Made by a program: the position numbers and the translations under genes. The notes under the pieces were generated by a model that had not been told where the DNA came from, made no database searches, and worked only from the letters and a program-made list of their open reading frames with translations. Shown piece by piece: positions 1-8,682 of a stretch of 64,000 bases of DNA (position 1 is its first letter; each line of letters opens with the position of its first letter). The stretch is from Enterococcus quebecensis. Its GTDB lineage: Bacteria > Bacillota > Bacilli > Lactobacillales > Enterococcaceae. The stretch spans positions 248,001 to 312,000 of the forward strand of contig NZ_MIKB01000012.1 of the NCBI RefSeq assembly GCF_001730365.1. Reading direction: 5' to 3'.

Positions 1-22
1 ATAAAATGTGAGGAATCTTATT

Positions 23-1273
23 ATGAAAACAATTCTCTTTATTTCACCAACAGGTACATTAGATAATGGAGCAGAAGTATCAATTTTTAATTTAATGAAA
101 TTTTTGGCTTTTGAAGGGTATAAAGTGATAAACATTGCCCCAACTCAACAAAAAGTCACTGAGAATGACTATTCAAAACGTTTTACTGATTGTGGTATTG
201 ACTGTGTTTTAATTAATAGTCAACGCTGGTGGTGGGAAGATGCACCTGGGCACTTATTTGGAACGGAAGCTGAGAGAGCTGCTTCGTATAGGTCAGCTAT
301 TAAAAAAATAGCGGATGTAATTGAAGAAAATGAAGTTGATATTGTTATTAGCAATACAGTGAATATCTTTCAAGGCGCTGTAGCAGCAGCAATAATGAAT
401 ACACCACATTTTTGGTTAATTCATGAATTTCCGGATAATGAATTTTCTTATTATATTAATAAGTTAGATTTCATTGATGATTATTCTGCTGAAATTTTTG
501 CAGTTAATGGTCAATTAAGTGAGAAAATAACAGAATTGTTTCCTGAGAGAGAAATAAAATCTTTCTCCCCATATACGGAAATTGAAACAATAAAGCCGAA
601 AATTGGAAATAAACAAAGAATCGTATCTATCGGGAGAATATCTGAAAGAAAAAATCAACTTGAACTTATTCAAGCATTTGAAAAGATGAATCGCTCAGAT
701 GTAGAACTTGTTTTTATTGGTGGATGGGACGAAACGTATAAAAAAGAATGTACGGCTCATATCAAAGAGTCTCGCTTAAAAAATATTTCATTCTTGGGAA
801 ATATGGAAAACCCTTGGGAATATATAACGGATAAAGATATCTGTGTATTTCCTTCTGCAATGGAAACGTTCGGTTTAGTTTATGTTGAAGCTTTGTTAAA
901 TGGTATTCCTGTCATTTTATCTGATAATCCGGGACATTCTTCTGCCTATGAAATGTTTAAATTTGGACAAATGTATGAAACTGGTAATATAGATCAATTG
1001 ACTTCTGTAATTGAAACGACATTAGAAAACTTTAAACAGGTTCAAGAAGATGCGCTAGTTTTTGTATCAGAAGCAAAAAATATCTATGAAGTTTCAGTTG
1101 TTTATAGTGAAATTATTGAGGAAATAAATAGTAATAAACACTATCAAGATAATTCGGTTCGGCATATCGGCAATCTATTAACTATAGATGAAAATAAGAG
1201 TAAGTTATCACGATTAGAATTTAAAATTCGTCAAAAGTTACAAAGGATCCGTTACCGAATATTTCGTAAATAA
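23..1273 (+). CDS. Family 4 glycosyltransferase (GT-B fold)
   Basis: Probable retaining glycosyltransferase that adds a sugar to a surface polysaccharide on the cytoplasmic side of the membrane. The N-terminus (TILFISPTGTLDNGAEVSIF) has the glycine-containing first loop of GT-B enzymes, and the C-terminal half carries the GT4 signature METFGLVYVEALLNGIPV with the E-x7-E pair. The product is about 416 residues. I chose the ATG at 23 because GAGGA lies 9 bases upstream; the GTG at 8 has no ribosome site. It heads a run of same-strand glycosyltransferase genes, but two hairpins separate it from the next one. The sugar donor and acceptor cannot be told from sequence. Confidence 0.85.
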   Translation: MKTILFISPTGTLDNGAEVSIFNLMKFLAFEGYKVINIAPTQQKVTENDYSKRFTDCGIDCVLINSQRWWWEDAPGHLFGTEAERAASYRSAIKKIADVIEENEVDIVISNTVNIFQGAVAAAIMNTPHFWLIHEFPDNEFSYYINKLDFIDDYSAEIFAVNGQLSEKITELFPEREIKSFSPYTEIETIKPKIGNKQRIVSIGRISERKNQLELIQAFEKMNRSDVELVFIGGWDETYKKECTAHIKESRLKNISFLGNMENPWEYITDKDICVFPSAMETFGLVYVEALLNGIPVILSDNPGHSSAYEMFKFGQMYETGNIDQLTSVIETTLENFKQVQEDALVFVSEAKNIYEVSVVYSEIIEEINSNKHYQDNSVRHIGNLLTIDENKSKLSRLEFKIRQKLQRIRYRIFRK

Positions 1274-1324
1274 CAAACAGTCATTTTTTTAGAGTCTCTT
1301 TTTCTTAGCACATTAATTAAAGAT

Positions 1325-1381
1325 ACTCATTATTCTGCGAAGCAATAATTGCGCTGAATAATGAGTGTTTGCTAAGCAAAC
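1325..1381. repeat. Two adjacent inverted repeats in an intergenic leader
   Basis: ACTCATTATTC at 1325-1335 pairs with GAATAATGAGT at 1356-1366. Directly after comes GTTTGCT-A-AGCAAAC (1367-1381), a 7-bp arm with a one-base centre. Neither is followed by a T-run, so these are not simple terminators. They could be RNA structures in the mRNA leader of the following gene, or operator sites. Confidence 0.5.
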
Positions 1382-1412
1382 TTGAATATCACAATTTTAA
1401 ATAGTACAATAC

Positions 1413-1475
1413 AATTAAGTTATCTGCGACCAAACTGATCAAATTTCGGATGGTGATAACTTAATTTTTTTCTTT
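1413..1475 (+). terminator. Rho-independent terminator between glycosyltransferase genes
   Basis: A 12-bp stem (AATTAAGTTATC at 1413-1424, GATAACTTAATT at 1455-1466) is followed by seven T residues and more T-rich sequence. It stops transcription from the first gene. Since it lies only 45 bases before the next start, it could also act as an attenuator for the downstream operon. Confidence 0.75.
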
Positions 1476-1519
1476 GTATTAATTATTTTATTAGCTAATG
1501 GCGATAAGAAAGGAACAGT

Positions 1520-2314
1520 ATGGAAAAGTTAAAACATACTTTTATGATATGTGCTTATGGAGAATCTCCTTATTTGAAAGCTTGCATTGAGTCTTGTGTT
1601 AGTCAAACGCTTGTAGAAGCTGGTGTATCACAAGTACAGTTGTATACAAGTACACCAAATGAGTATATCGAACAATTATGTAAAGAATATAATATTTCAA
1701 TATTTACGCTTCAAGGTGGAGGCATTGGTAAAGATTGGAATAATGCGTTATCGTTTGTTGAAACAAACTATGCAACGATTGCGCATCAAGATGATGTATA
1801 TGTTTCTGACTACGGGGAAGCGGTGTTTGAAGCTTTTGAAAAACAAAAACAGTGTAATATTGTTTTTACTGACTATAGTGAGATAGATAACGAAGGAAAC
1901 TTAAGAAAAAGAAATATTAATTTATATATTAAAACATTTGGGCTTCATATGTTATCTATTTTACCATTTAAATGGTACCAAAGAAGAATTTATGCTTTTG
2001 GTAATTTTATTTCTTGTCCAGCAGTGTCCTATAACATGGATAGATTAAAAGACTTCAAATTTGATGAAACCCTTAAGATGACATTAGATTGGGATGCTTG
2101 GGAGAGAATCATGAAAAAAGAGGGGCATATTAAGTATATTTCTAAAAAATTGATGTTTCATCGAATACATGAAGATTCTGAAACAACGAATAATACAATT
2201 GATAAAACGAGGGAAATCGAAGAGCAAGTATTGTTTGAACGATATTGGGGAAAAAGTATATCTAAACTTATAATGAAGTTTTATACATTTAATCAGAAAT
2301 CAAACAATACGTAA
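1520..2314 (+). CDS. Family 2 glycosyltransferase
   Basis: GT-A fold glycosyltransferase of 264 residues, likely acting in surface-polysaccharide assembly. The N-terminus (FMICAYGESPYLKACIESCV) is the nucleotide-binding strand of GT2 enzymes, and HQDDVYVSD around residues 89-97 is the metal-binding DxD-type motif. A Trp/Asp-rich stretch near residue 190 (TLDWDAWERI) fits the acceptor side. GAAAGGAA lies about 6 bases before the ATG. It is the first gene of a tightly spaced run of five plus a flippase. The linkage is unknown. Confidence 0.8.
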   Translation: MEKLKHTFMICAYGESPYLKACIESCVSQTLVEAGVSQVQLYTSTPNEYIEQLCKEYNISIFTLQGGGIGKDWNNALSFVETNYATIAHQDDVYVSDYGEAVFEAFEKQKQCNIVFTDYSEIDNEGNLRKRNINLYIKTFGLHMLSILPFKWYQRRIYAFGNFISCPAVSYNMDRLKDFKFDETLKMTLDWDAWERIMKKEGHIKYISKKLMFHRIHEDSETTNNTIDKTREIEEQVLFERYWGKSISKLIMKFYTFNQKSNNT

Positions 2315-2335
2315 TCAACTTTTGGGGACGGTAAA

Positions 2336-3064
2336 ATGAAAACTAATAAAATCTTATTGATCATTCCAGCGTATAATGAAGCTGATGGAATTGTGGATGT
2401 AATAAAAAAAGTAGAAGAATATAGACAAGCATGTCCTTATAACCTTGATTATGTTGTAATTAATGATGGTTCTACGGATAATGAAGAAGAAGTTTTACGG
2501 CAAAATAATATTAACCATATTGAACTTGTCTACAATTTAGGTATCGGTGGTGCTGTTCAAACTGGATATAAGTACGCACTTAATGAAGGCTATGATATTG
2601 CGGTTCAATTTGATGGTGATGGTCAACATGATATTTATTCTCTATCTAAACTAATCGATCCAATCATCGAAAATCAAACTGATTTTACTGTAGGATCAAG
2701 ATTTGTTTTAGATAGTGATTCAGAATTCAAATCCTCAGGTGCTAGACAATTAGGTATTAAAATTTTGTCTAGTTTAATACGAATATTGACAGGTGTGAAT
2801 ATTAAAGATGTCACAAGTGGGTACAGAGCGGGAAATAGAAAAATAATTCAGCAATTCGTAGATAGATACCCAAGCAAGTATCCTGAACCTGAAAGTTATA
2901 TGTATCTGATAGCTAATAAACATAGAATTAAAGAAGTCGGTGTCAAAATGTTTGAACGAGAAACTGGAAAGTCTAGTATTAATATTATAAATTCTGTTAG
3001 TTACATGGTTAATGTTTCATTATCGATTTTAATTGCGTCATTAATAGATAAGGAGGGAGTTTAG
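2336..3064 (+). CDS. GT2 glycosyltransferase, DPM1/GtrB-like
   Basis: Resembles enzymes that load a sugar on undecaprenyl phosphate (dolichol-phosphate-mannose synthase/GtrB type). Motifs in order: IPAYNEADGI near residue 10, VINDGSTDNE near residue 42, and the DxD metal site FDGDGQHD at 92-99. The C-terminus (residues about 215-236) is hydrophobic but has only one clear helix, so membrane attachment probably depends on the adjacent DUF2304 protein. The stop is followed after 2 bases by that partner's start, and the pair is a known recurring gene arrangement. Which sugar it loads is unknown. Confidence 0.82.
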   Translation: MKTNKILLIIPAYNEADGIVDVIKKVEEYRQACPYNLDYVVINDGSTDNEEEVLRQNNINHIELVYNLGIGGAVQTGYKYALNEGYDIAVQFDGDGQHDIYSLSKLIDPIIENQTDFTVGSRFVLDSDSEFKSSGARQLGIKILSSLIRILTGVNIKDVTSGYRAGNRKIIQQFVDRYPSKYPEPESYMYLIANKHRIKEVGVKMFERETGKSSINIINSVSYMVNVSLSILIASLIDKEGV

Positions 3065-3066
3065 TA

Positions 3067-3417
3067 ATGCCGTTTCAATTACAAATTTTAGCAGTTATCA
3101 TAGCGATTGTTTTTTTTACGTCTACTGTCCACTTGACTCGCAAAGGTCACGCTGAAGTGCGTCAAATGAATAAATGGCTTTTCTTAGGGATTATTATGAT
3201 ACTTGGTGCATTGTTCCCGCCAATAGGAAATACAGTGGCTAAATTTTTAGGAATTACAACATTAACGTCATTAGCTCTTTTCTTATTAACTGGAATTCTC
3301 TTGTTTTTCTCTTTGGTTACGCAAATTACACTAATTAATACAGAAAAACAATTAAGAGTACTGACACAAGAATTATCACTTTTAAAGAAGAAGATGAATG
3401 AAACAGAAGAGGATTAG
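3067..3417 (+). CDS. DUF2304 membrane protein, partner of the upstream GT2
   Basis: Small 116-residue protein with three hydrophobic helices (about residues 5-22, 38-58 and 66-88) and a charged C-terminal tail with coiled-coil character (EKQLRVLTQELSLLKKKMNE). This matches the DUF2304 family, normally encoded beside a DPM1-like glycosyltransferase and thought to anchor it or help move lipid-linked sugar. AAGGAGGGAG ahead of the ATG overlaps the end of the upstream gene, so the two are probably translationally coupled. The function of the family is not experimentally settled as far as I know. Confidence 0.75.
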   Translation: MPFQLQILAVIIAIVFFTSTVHLTRKGHAEVRQMNKWLFLGIIMILGALFPPIGNTVAKFLGITTLTSLALFLLTGILLFFSLVTQITLINTEKQLRVLTQELSLLKKKMNETEED

Positions 3418-3420
3418 TTT

Positions 3421-4521
3421 ATGAATGGAATATACTTATCACAAGATTTAACACATGCATATGGCATCTTAGAAAAAATTAATAAGCAATTAAATGAGTT
3501 TGAAAAAAATGGTTTTCATATGACTAGACAAATTAATGGAAAAAGGAATATTTTTCATTTATTAAGAAATCTAGTTCCATTTTTCTCTGAACAATACTTT
3601 AATACTAAAACTATAAACTGGAAAAATTTTGATTTTGTGTACATAAGAAAAGGTGCTGTATTAGATAAGAGTGTTGTTAGATTAGTAAAAAAAGCAAAAA
3701 CACTTAATCCTAATATAATCGTAATCCTTGAAGTTCCCACATATCCTTATATGGATGAATTTAATGGCTTAGTTAAATTTGACATTATGATGAAGGAGAA
3801 ATTGTGGACAGGAAAATTAACAAAATATGTTGATCGTGTAGTTACTTATTCAGACGATCAAAAAATTTTTGGAATAGAATGTCTCAATATTTCTAATGCC
3901 TATGAATTTTCAGGTTTAAATATTGGGAGTGAAAAAAAAGATCAATCAATTAATTTATTAGGTGTAGCAACACTTTGTTTTTATCATGGCTATGATCGGC
4001 TTATTGAAGGTTTACATAAGTATTACGCCAATAACCTAAATAAAACTGAAATCACTTTTACGCTTATAGGGGATGGACCTGTTTTAAAAAAATATCAAAA
4101 GATGGTTACAGATTATCAACTTGAACATGTAGTTCATTTGGAAGGTAGAAAACAGCTTTCTGAACTTACTTCCTTTTATCAAGCAGCAGATATTGGTGTG
4201 GATTCTCTGGCAAGACATCGTTCAGGTGTTTCTTACAATAGTAGTTTAAAGGGAAAAGAGTACCTTGCAAAGGGTCTGCCGATTATTTCTGGTGTAAAGA
4301 CAGACTTGGATGAGCGAAATTTACCTTTTTATTATAGGGTTTCTAGTGATGACACAGCAATAGAAATTTCTGATATTGAAAATTGGTATAAAAATCTTTT
4401 GAAAGACAAAACTAAAAAACAGCTTTCGGAGGAAATCTATCTTTACGGGAAAAATAATTTTACTTTTGATAAAACATTTTCTCCCGTAATTGCCTATTTG
4501 AAAGGAGCTATCGATGAGTGA
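3421..4521 (+). CDS. Glycosyltransferase, GT4-like
   Basis: A 366-residue protein with a GT-B layout. The C-terminal half contains FTLIGDGPVLKKY and LEGRKQLSELTSFYQAADIG, typical of group 1 glycosyltransferases, then SLKGKEYLAKGLPII where the donor-binding E-x7-E region normally sits; the second acidic residue is not obvious there. The start lies 3 bases after the DUF2304 stop, with GAGGA just upstream, and the 3' end overlaps the next gene by 8 bases. It is probably part of one polysaccharide operon. Confidence 0.72.
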   Translation: MNGIYLSQDLTHAYGILEKINKQLNEFEKNGFHMTRQINGKRNIFHLLRNLVPFFSEQYFNTKTINWKNFDFVYIRKGAVLDKSVVRLVKKAKTLNPNIIVILEVPTYPYMDEFNGLVKFDIMMKEKLWTGKLTKYVDRVVTYSDDQKIFGIECLNISNAYEFSGLNIGSEKKDQSINLLGVATLCFYHGYDRLIEGLHKYYANNLNKTEITFTLIGDGPVLKKYQKMVTDYQLEHVVHLEGRKQLSELTSFYQAADIGVDSLARHRSGVSYNSSLKGKEYLAKGLPIISGVKTDLDERNLPFYYRVSSDDTAIEISDIENWYKNLLKDKTKKQLSEEIYLYGKNNFTFDKTFSPVIAYLKGAIDE

Positions 4522-5515
4522 ACTAGTTAGTATTATTGTCCCTATTTATAATGTGGAAAATTATTTATTAGAATGTTTGGAAAGTCTAATTTCTCAAACG
4601 TATAAGAATATTGAAATTCTCTTGATTGATGATGGATCAACGGATCAATCAAGAATAATTGCCCAAAAATTTTGTGATGATCATCCAGAGAATAATATTC
4701 AATTGATTGTAAAAGAAAATGGTGGACAATCTAGTGCGAGAAACGTTGGGATTCAACATGCCAATGGGACGTATTTTATTTTTGTTGATAGTGATGATTT
4801 AATATCCTCAACTCATGTAGAAGTTCTTTATAAAGCAGTGAGTGAAATGGATGTAAAAATTGCTATGGGTAAATTCTCTAAAAAAATAGAAGACTTGTCT
4901 AATAATTTGTCAGTGGAAATGACCTCATTAAAAGGTGATTTTTTATCACTAGTAGAAAAGCTATATGCGTCAGATTATCATGCTGTATCGGCTTCAGGAA
5001 AAATCTATCATCATACGCTTATTGATCATGTCAAATTTCATGAAGGAATTATCTATGAAGATGGTATTTTTTTCTATGAAATAATTGATCAAATTGATGA
5101 GATTATTCTTGTAGATACTGTTTGTTATTATTATAGAACTACGATGAATTCAACTTTAACTTCAAAGATAAGTCAAAAAAACTTTGATATCCTAAAAAAG
5201 AATGAACTTACATTACTCTTTTTTGAAGAACATCATCCCGAAGCATTAAAGCATTTTTATCAAAAGGCTATGAATGTAAATGATTTTCTTGCTGTTAAAT
5301 GTGTGGAAGATCAAACAGATTTATCAAAAGACTTGATGAAGAGATTGTATCTTCAAAATAAAACTTACTCAAAACTTTTTTTTCCAAGAAAAGTTGTCTA
5401 TTCAACATGGTTCGTCTATTCTTCTTTTATTTTATTAGTTAGTAAAATGTATAAAACAAATCAAATTGATAAAGAAACGCTCATCAAAAAATTGATTAGA
5501 AAGATTACTAAATGA
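4514..5515 (+). CDS. Family 2 glycosyltransferase, EpsJ/CpsJ type
   Basis: Canonical GT-A glycosyltransferase of 333 residues. VSIIVPIYNVENYLLECLES opens the nucleotide-binding domain, LIDDGSTDQS is at about residue 38, and the catalytic DxD is in FVDSDDLIS at about 91-97. IYEDGIFFYE further on matches the acceptor-side ED motif. The ATG lies inside the end of the previous gene, preceded by GAAAGGAG. The C-terminal hydrophobic stretch (TWFVYSSFILLVSKMY) could touch the membrane. It is likely a side-chain or backbone transferase of the same polysaccharide. Confidence 0.85.
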   Translation: MSELVSIIVPIYNVENYLLECLESLISQTYKNIEILLIDDGSTDQSRIIAQKFCDDHPENNIQLIVKENGGQSSARNVGIQHANGTYFIFVDSDDLISSTHVEVLYKAVSEMDVKIAMGKFSKKIEDLSNNLSVEMTSLKGDFLSLVEKLYASDYHAVSASGKIYHHTLIDHVKFHEGIIYEDGIFFYEIIDQIDEIILVDTVCYYYRTTMNSTLTSKISQKNFDILKKNELTLLFFEEHHPEALKHFYQKAMNVNDFLAVKCVEDQTDLSKDLMKRLYLQNKTYSKLFFPRKVVYSTWFVYSSFILLVSKMYKTNQIDKETLIKKLIRKITK

Positions 5516-5687
5516 GTTTTTTATAAAAGGATAACATCGATCGGAACGTTACTAATTTCTTCAATATTGTAATTTGATAGTTTTGTTCGGTTAGAGATTG
5601 ATTCTTCAATTTCTGAGTTTTCAGTATTTGTATGTTAATATTTTTTAGAGTGGCTTTAAATTATAATAAGGGAATGGTTTTCATAAA

Positions 5688-7127
5688 ATGAATAATACTT
5701 TTCGCATAGGTATGATATTTACAGCTCTGGGTCAGTATAGTGTAATATTAATTCAATTACTGATTAATATTATTCTATCTAGACTAATTGCAGTGGAAGA
5801 ATTTGGAATAGCAGCAAATGCTCAAGTTTATTTATTATTTTTTCAAATGATAGCTTCTGCTGGAATAGGTCCGGCGATTATTCAACGAAAGGAATTGAAT
5901 GAGAAGGACTACGGAATACTATTTAATTACACTGTGTTATTTTCAATTTTTTTAACACTTATTTTTGGACTATCAGGTAATTTAGTAGCTCATATATATC
6001 ATAACGATGTTTATAAGACATTATTTTGGTCAATGTCGTTAATCGTATTTTGTGAAGGAATAAATGCTGTTCCTAGGGCTATTTTAAATAAGAGTTTGCG
6101 CTTTAGGGCATTGAATTTACGTTTGTTTTTTTCTAGTTTTATTGGGGCTATTTTGGGTATTTCAGCTGCTTTTGCTGGATTTGGCATATATGCTTTAGTT
6201 ATTTGCAGTGTTATACCAGCAATAGTTTCATTGGTGTTAAATTTTTCTGCAGTAAAAATTCAATTCACTAGAAGTTTAAGCATCAAACCTTTTTTATCTA
6301 TTCTAGCATTTACAAGAAACCAATTATTTTTCACTATTTTTAATTACCTTTCAAGAAATTCAGATAATTTATTAGTAGGAAAATTTTTAGGTCCAGTTCC
6401 TATTGCTAATTATCAAAAAAGCTATCAACTACTTACGATGCCCACTACGGTGTTTTTGGGGGTTATAACACCTGTATTGCAACCAATACTTTCACAACAT
6501 CAGGATAATGTAAAACTAATTAGAGAAACCTTTTTCAAAATTATTCGTGTATTAGCTTTAATTGCTTTTCCCTTAACTGTTTTTATGATGTTAAATGCAA
6601 AGGAAATAATCTTTTTACTTTTTGGTTCACGATGGTACGGTGCAGTGATTCCATTTTCTATTTTATCATTTAGTCTCTGGGCTCAAATGCTAAATGCTGT
6701 AACGAGTAGTATATTTATGGCGAGAAATCATTCTAATAAGCTACTAATAAGTGGAATCATCTCTATTTTAATAATGATTCCTAGTATAGTAGTTGGTGTG
6801 AGCCTTGGAACGATTATCTATGTTTCTATTTTTGTATGCCTTGCTAATCTTGTTAATTTTACTGTATCTTATTGGTTATTAATGACTAAAGTTTTAGATG
6901 GCAGACTACAAGATGCATTGAAACAGCTGATTATTCCTGCTTTTATAGGTATATTAGTAGCAATAGTTGTTTTCATAACAAATCCTTTCCTAAGTTTCTC
7001 TAGTCTATTTTTTACGTTACTAGTTAGAGGGATAGTTTGGCTAGGAGTAGTATTTATTTGTATGTCTATTTTTGGTGAAATTAAGGTAATCAAGACTTTA
7101 TTTATGTCAGAAAAAAATAAACGCTAA
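5688..7127 (+). CDS. Polysaccharide flippase, Wzx/MATE-like
   Basis: A 479-residue integral membrane protein with about 12-14 hydrophobic helices and an N-terminal segment (GQYSVILIQLLINIILSRLI) typical of oligosaccharide flippases of the MviN/MATE/Wzx group, which move lipid-linked repeat units to the outer face of the membrane. It follows the glycosyltransferases after a 170-base gap, so it may have its own promoter. AAGGGA lies 14 bases upstream of the ATG, which is rather far. A flippase here suggests the preceding enzymes build a lipid-linked unit that is exported. Confidence 0.85.
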   Translation: MNNTFRIGMIFTALGQYSVILIQLLINIILSRLIAVEEFGIAANAQVYLLFFQMIASAGIGPAIIQRKELNEKDYGILFNYTVLFSIFLTLIFGLSGNLVAHIYHNDVYKTLFWSMSLIVFCEGINAVPRAILNKSLRFRALNLRLFFSSFIGAILGISAAFAGFGIYALVICSVIPAIVSLVLNFSAVKIQFTRSLSIKPFLSILAFTRNQLFFTIFNYLSRNSDNLLVGKFLGPVPIANYQKSYQLLTMPTTVFLGVITPVLQPILSQHQDNVKLIRETFFKIIRVLALIAFPLTVFMMLNAKEIIFLLFGSRWYGAVIPFSILSFSLWAQMLNAVTSSIFMARNHSNKLLISGIISILIMIPSIVVGVSLGTIIYVSIFVCLANLVNFTVSYWLLMTKVLDGRLQDALKQLIIPAFIGILVAIVVFITNPFLSFSSLFFTLLVRGIVWLGVVFICMSIFGEIKVIKTLFMSEKNKR

Positions 7128-7174
7128 TTCTCAGAGAGAAATCAAGACTATACAATCGAATCATGAATTAAAAT

Positions 7175-7240
7175 AAACCTTATAAGATTTATCAGTGGAT
7201 TTTTAAATATTTATTGATGAATCTTGTAAGGTTTGTTCTT
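7175..7240 (+). terminator. Imperfect terminator hairpin after the polysaccharide genes
   Basis: A 20-base arm (AAACCTTATAAGATTTATCA at 7175-7194) pairs with 7215-7234 with two mismatches, followed by a T-rich but broken tract. This likely ends the flippase transcript. Confidence 0.6.
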
Positions 7241-7890
7241 TGTAATGAAGAAATAGTTTAGGTTGATTTTCTAGATAGAGATTTGGTTTTAGCGCGATAA
7301 ATACAGATAATATCTTGATAGAAAATGGGACAGCAACATGTTCTGATAAAGTACAAACTGAAACATCTAAAAAATGCTCAAAGTGTAGATTTAATAGTTT
7401 CAGTTTATCATTATAGACATAACACTTTGATATCAGGAGCTTAAGCAAAAATGGCATAGTTTGTAAGCAATGACAAATGTCTTAGGTCTTTCTAAAGAAA
7501 CGGTTATAGTATAAGGTATTGAAGAATCTATTATGAGAATTGATTCTCTACATATGAACAAAGTGGCATTCAAAAATAAATTGAATAGATCTGGGGATGG
7601 AAAAGCTATTTACTTTTTGTTAAAAAGTTGACTAGATGTTCTAGGGGCTATTTTAAATACGAGTCTATTTGGCGAGTTACACAATATCCTTTTTACCTAT
7701 AGTTTCTCAAAATTGGAATAGTGACTTTTCTTCATGGTGATAGCTATCAAATTTTTATTTTCCACGAAATACCCATCCAAGGAGAAAGTGAATTAAATTA
7801 ATGTTTATTAGCCTTAGAGTGAAATTCATCTAGGGTTTTCTGTTTAGATGGAAAAGTATAGAGATTTAAAATGCTAATCCTTTTAATTGT
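7241..7890. other. Degenerate intergenic region with no intact gene
   Basis: No convincing gene is visible on either strand. The stretch holds scattered stop codons in all frames and a short echo of the upstream flippase gene: 28 bases at 7637-7664 match 6068-6095 at 24 positions. That suggests decayed remains of a second polysaccharide gene. The only longer open frame, on the minus strand at 7203-7457, lacks a ribosome site and starts inside the terminator, so it was not called. Confidence 0.5.
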
Positions 7891-7919
7891 TTGATACTCA
7901 TCGTTATGAGTGATACAAT
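7891..7919 (+). promoter_or_regulatory. Sigma-A promoter of the glpQ-miaA-hflX unit
   Basis: TTGATA at 7891-7896, a 17-base spacer and TACAAT at 7914-7919 make a near-consensus promoter. Transcription would start around 7926, leaving a very short leader before the ATG at 7942. Confidence 0.75.
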
Positions 7920-7941
7920 AATTTCGATCGGAGAGACAACT

Positions 7942-8682
7942 ATGACAAAAATAATCGCCCACCGTGGCAGCAAAGGAACCCACCCAGAAAATACGTTAGC
8001 AGCTTTTAAAGAAGCCATTCATATTGGTGCGGATGGAATAGAGTTGGATGTACATTTATCAAAAGATAATGAGTTGATCGTGATTCATGATGAAACTGTT
8101 GACCGTACGACAAATGGGCATGGTGAAGTGAACCGTTTAACACTAGAAGAGTTGAAACAGTTAGATGCTGGTAGTTGGTTTGAAATAAATCCAATGTTTC
8201 AGGAAATACCCACTTTAGTAGAAGTGTTGTTGTTATTAAAAAAAGAGAATTTTCAAGGTCTATTGAATATTGAAATTAAAACAGATAAGATACATTACGA
8301 AGGGATCGAAGCGTTAATCGTTCAACTAATGAAATCACAGCAATGGACGTTTGATTACATGTATTCAAGCTTTAATTTTAAGAGTTTGGAGATCATTTGG
8401 GAAATCGAGAAGAGTCAGAAAATTGCTTCGATATTTGAAATGTCAGATAGTGATGAACAACGAGCGCTTGAATCAACATTTATTGAAGGGATTCATCCTA
8501 ACATCAATTGGGTGCTAAAGCATGAAGATAAATTGATAGATTTTCCAAAAGCAATTCGCCCTTGGACTGTAAATAATGAGGAACAGATGATCTTTTGTTT
8601 TAACCATCAATTAGCAGGGATTCATACAGATTTTCCAGGTAAAGCATTGCAAATACGTGAGCTGATACAGAATAAAGGATGA
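7942..8682 (+). CDS. Glycerophosphodiester phosphodiesterase
   Basis: Cytoplasmic enzyme splitting glycerophosphodiesters into glycerol 3-phosphate and an alcohol. The N-terminus has the family signature: IAHRGSKGTHPENTLAAF, then GADGIELDVHLSKDNELIVIHD with the catalytic His and metal-binding Glu/Asp. The 246-residue length is normal for the short cytoplasmic form; no signal peptide is present. I start at 7942 rather than the in-frame TTG at 7891 because CGGAGAG lies 6 bases before this ATG and the upstream codons coincide with the promoter. Its stop overlaps the miaA start (ATGA), indicating an operon. Confidence 0.9.
   Translation: MTKIIAHRGSKGTHPENTLAAFKEAIHIGADGIELDVHLSKDNELIVIHDETVDRTTNGHGEVNRLTLEELKQLDAGSWFEINPMFQEIPTLVEVLLLLKKENFQGLLNIEIKTDKIHYEGIEALIVQLMKSQQWTFDYMYSSFNFKSLEIIWEIEKSQKIASIFEMSDSDEQRALESTFIEGIHPNINWVLKHEDKLIDFPKAIRPWTVNNEEQMIFCFNHQLAGIHTDFPGKALQIRELIQNKG

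Noticed and set aside
1623-1886. 87-codon frame inside the GT2 gene at 1520
   Set aside because: It lies fully within a well-supported glycosyltransferase gene in another frame, has no ribosome site and no protein-like motif.
7203-7457. 84-codon minus-strand frame after the flippase gene
   Set aside because: No ribosome site, ends within the terminator hairpin, and the region shows decay in all frames.
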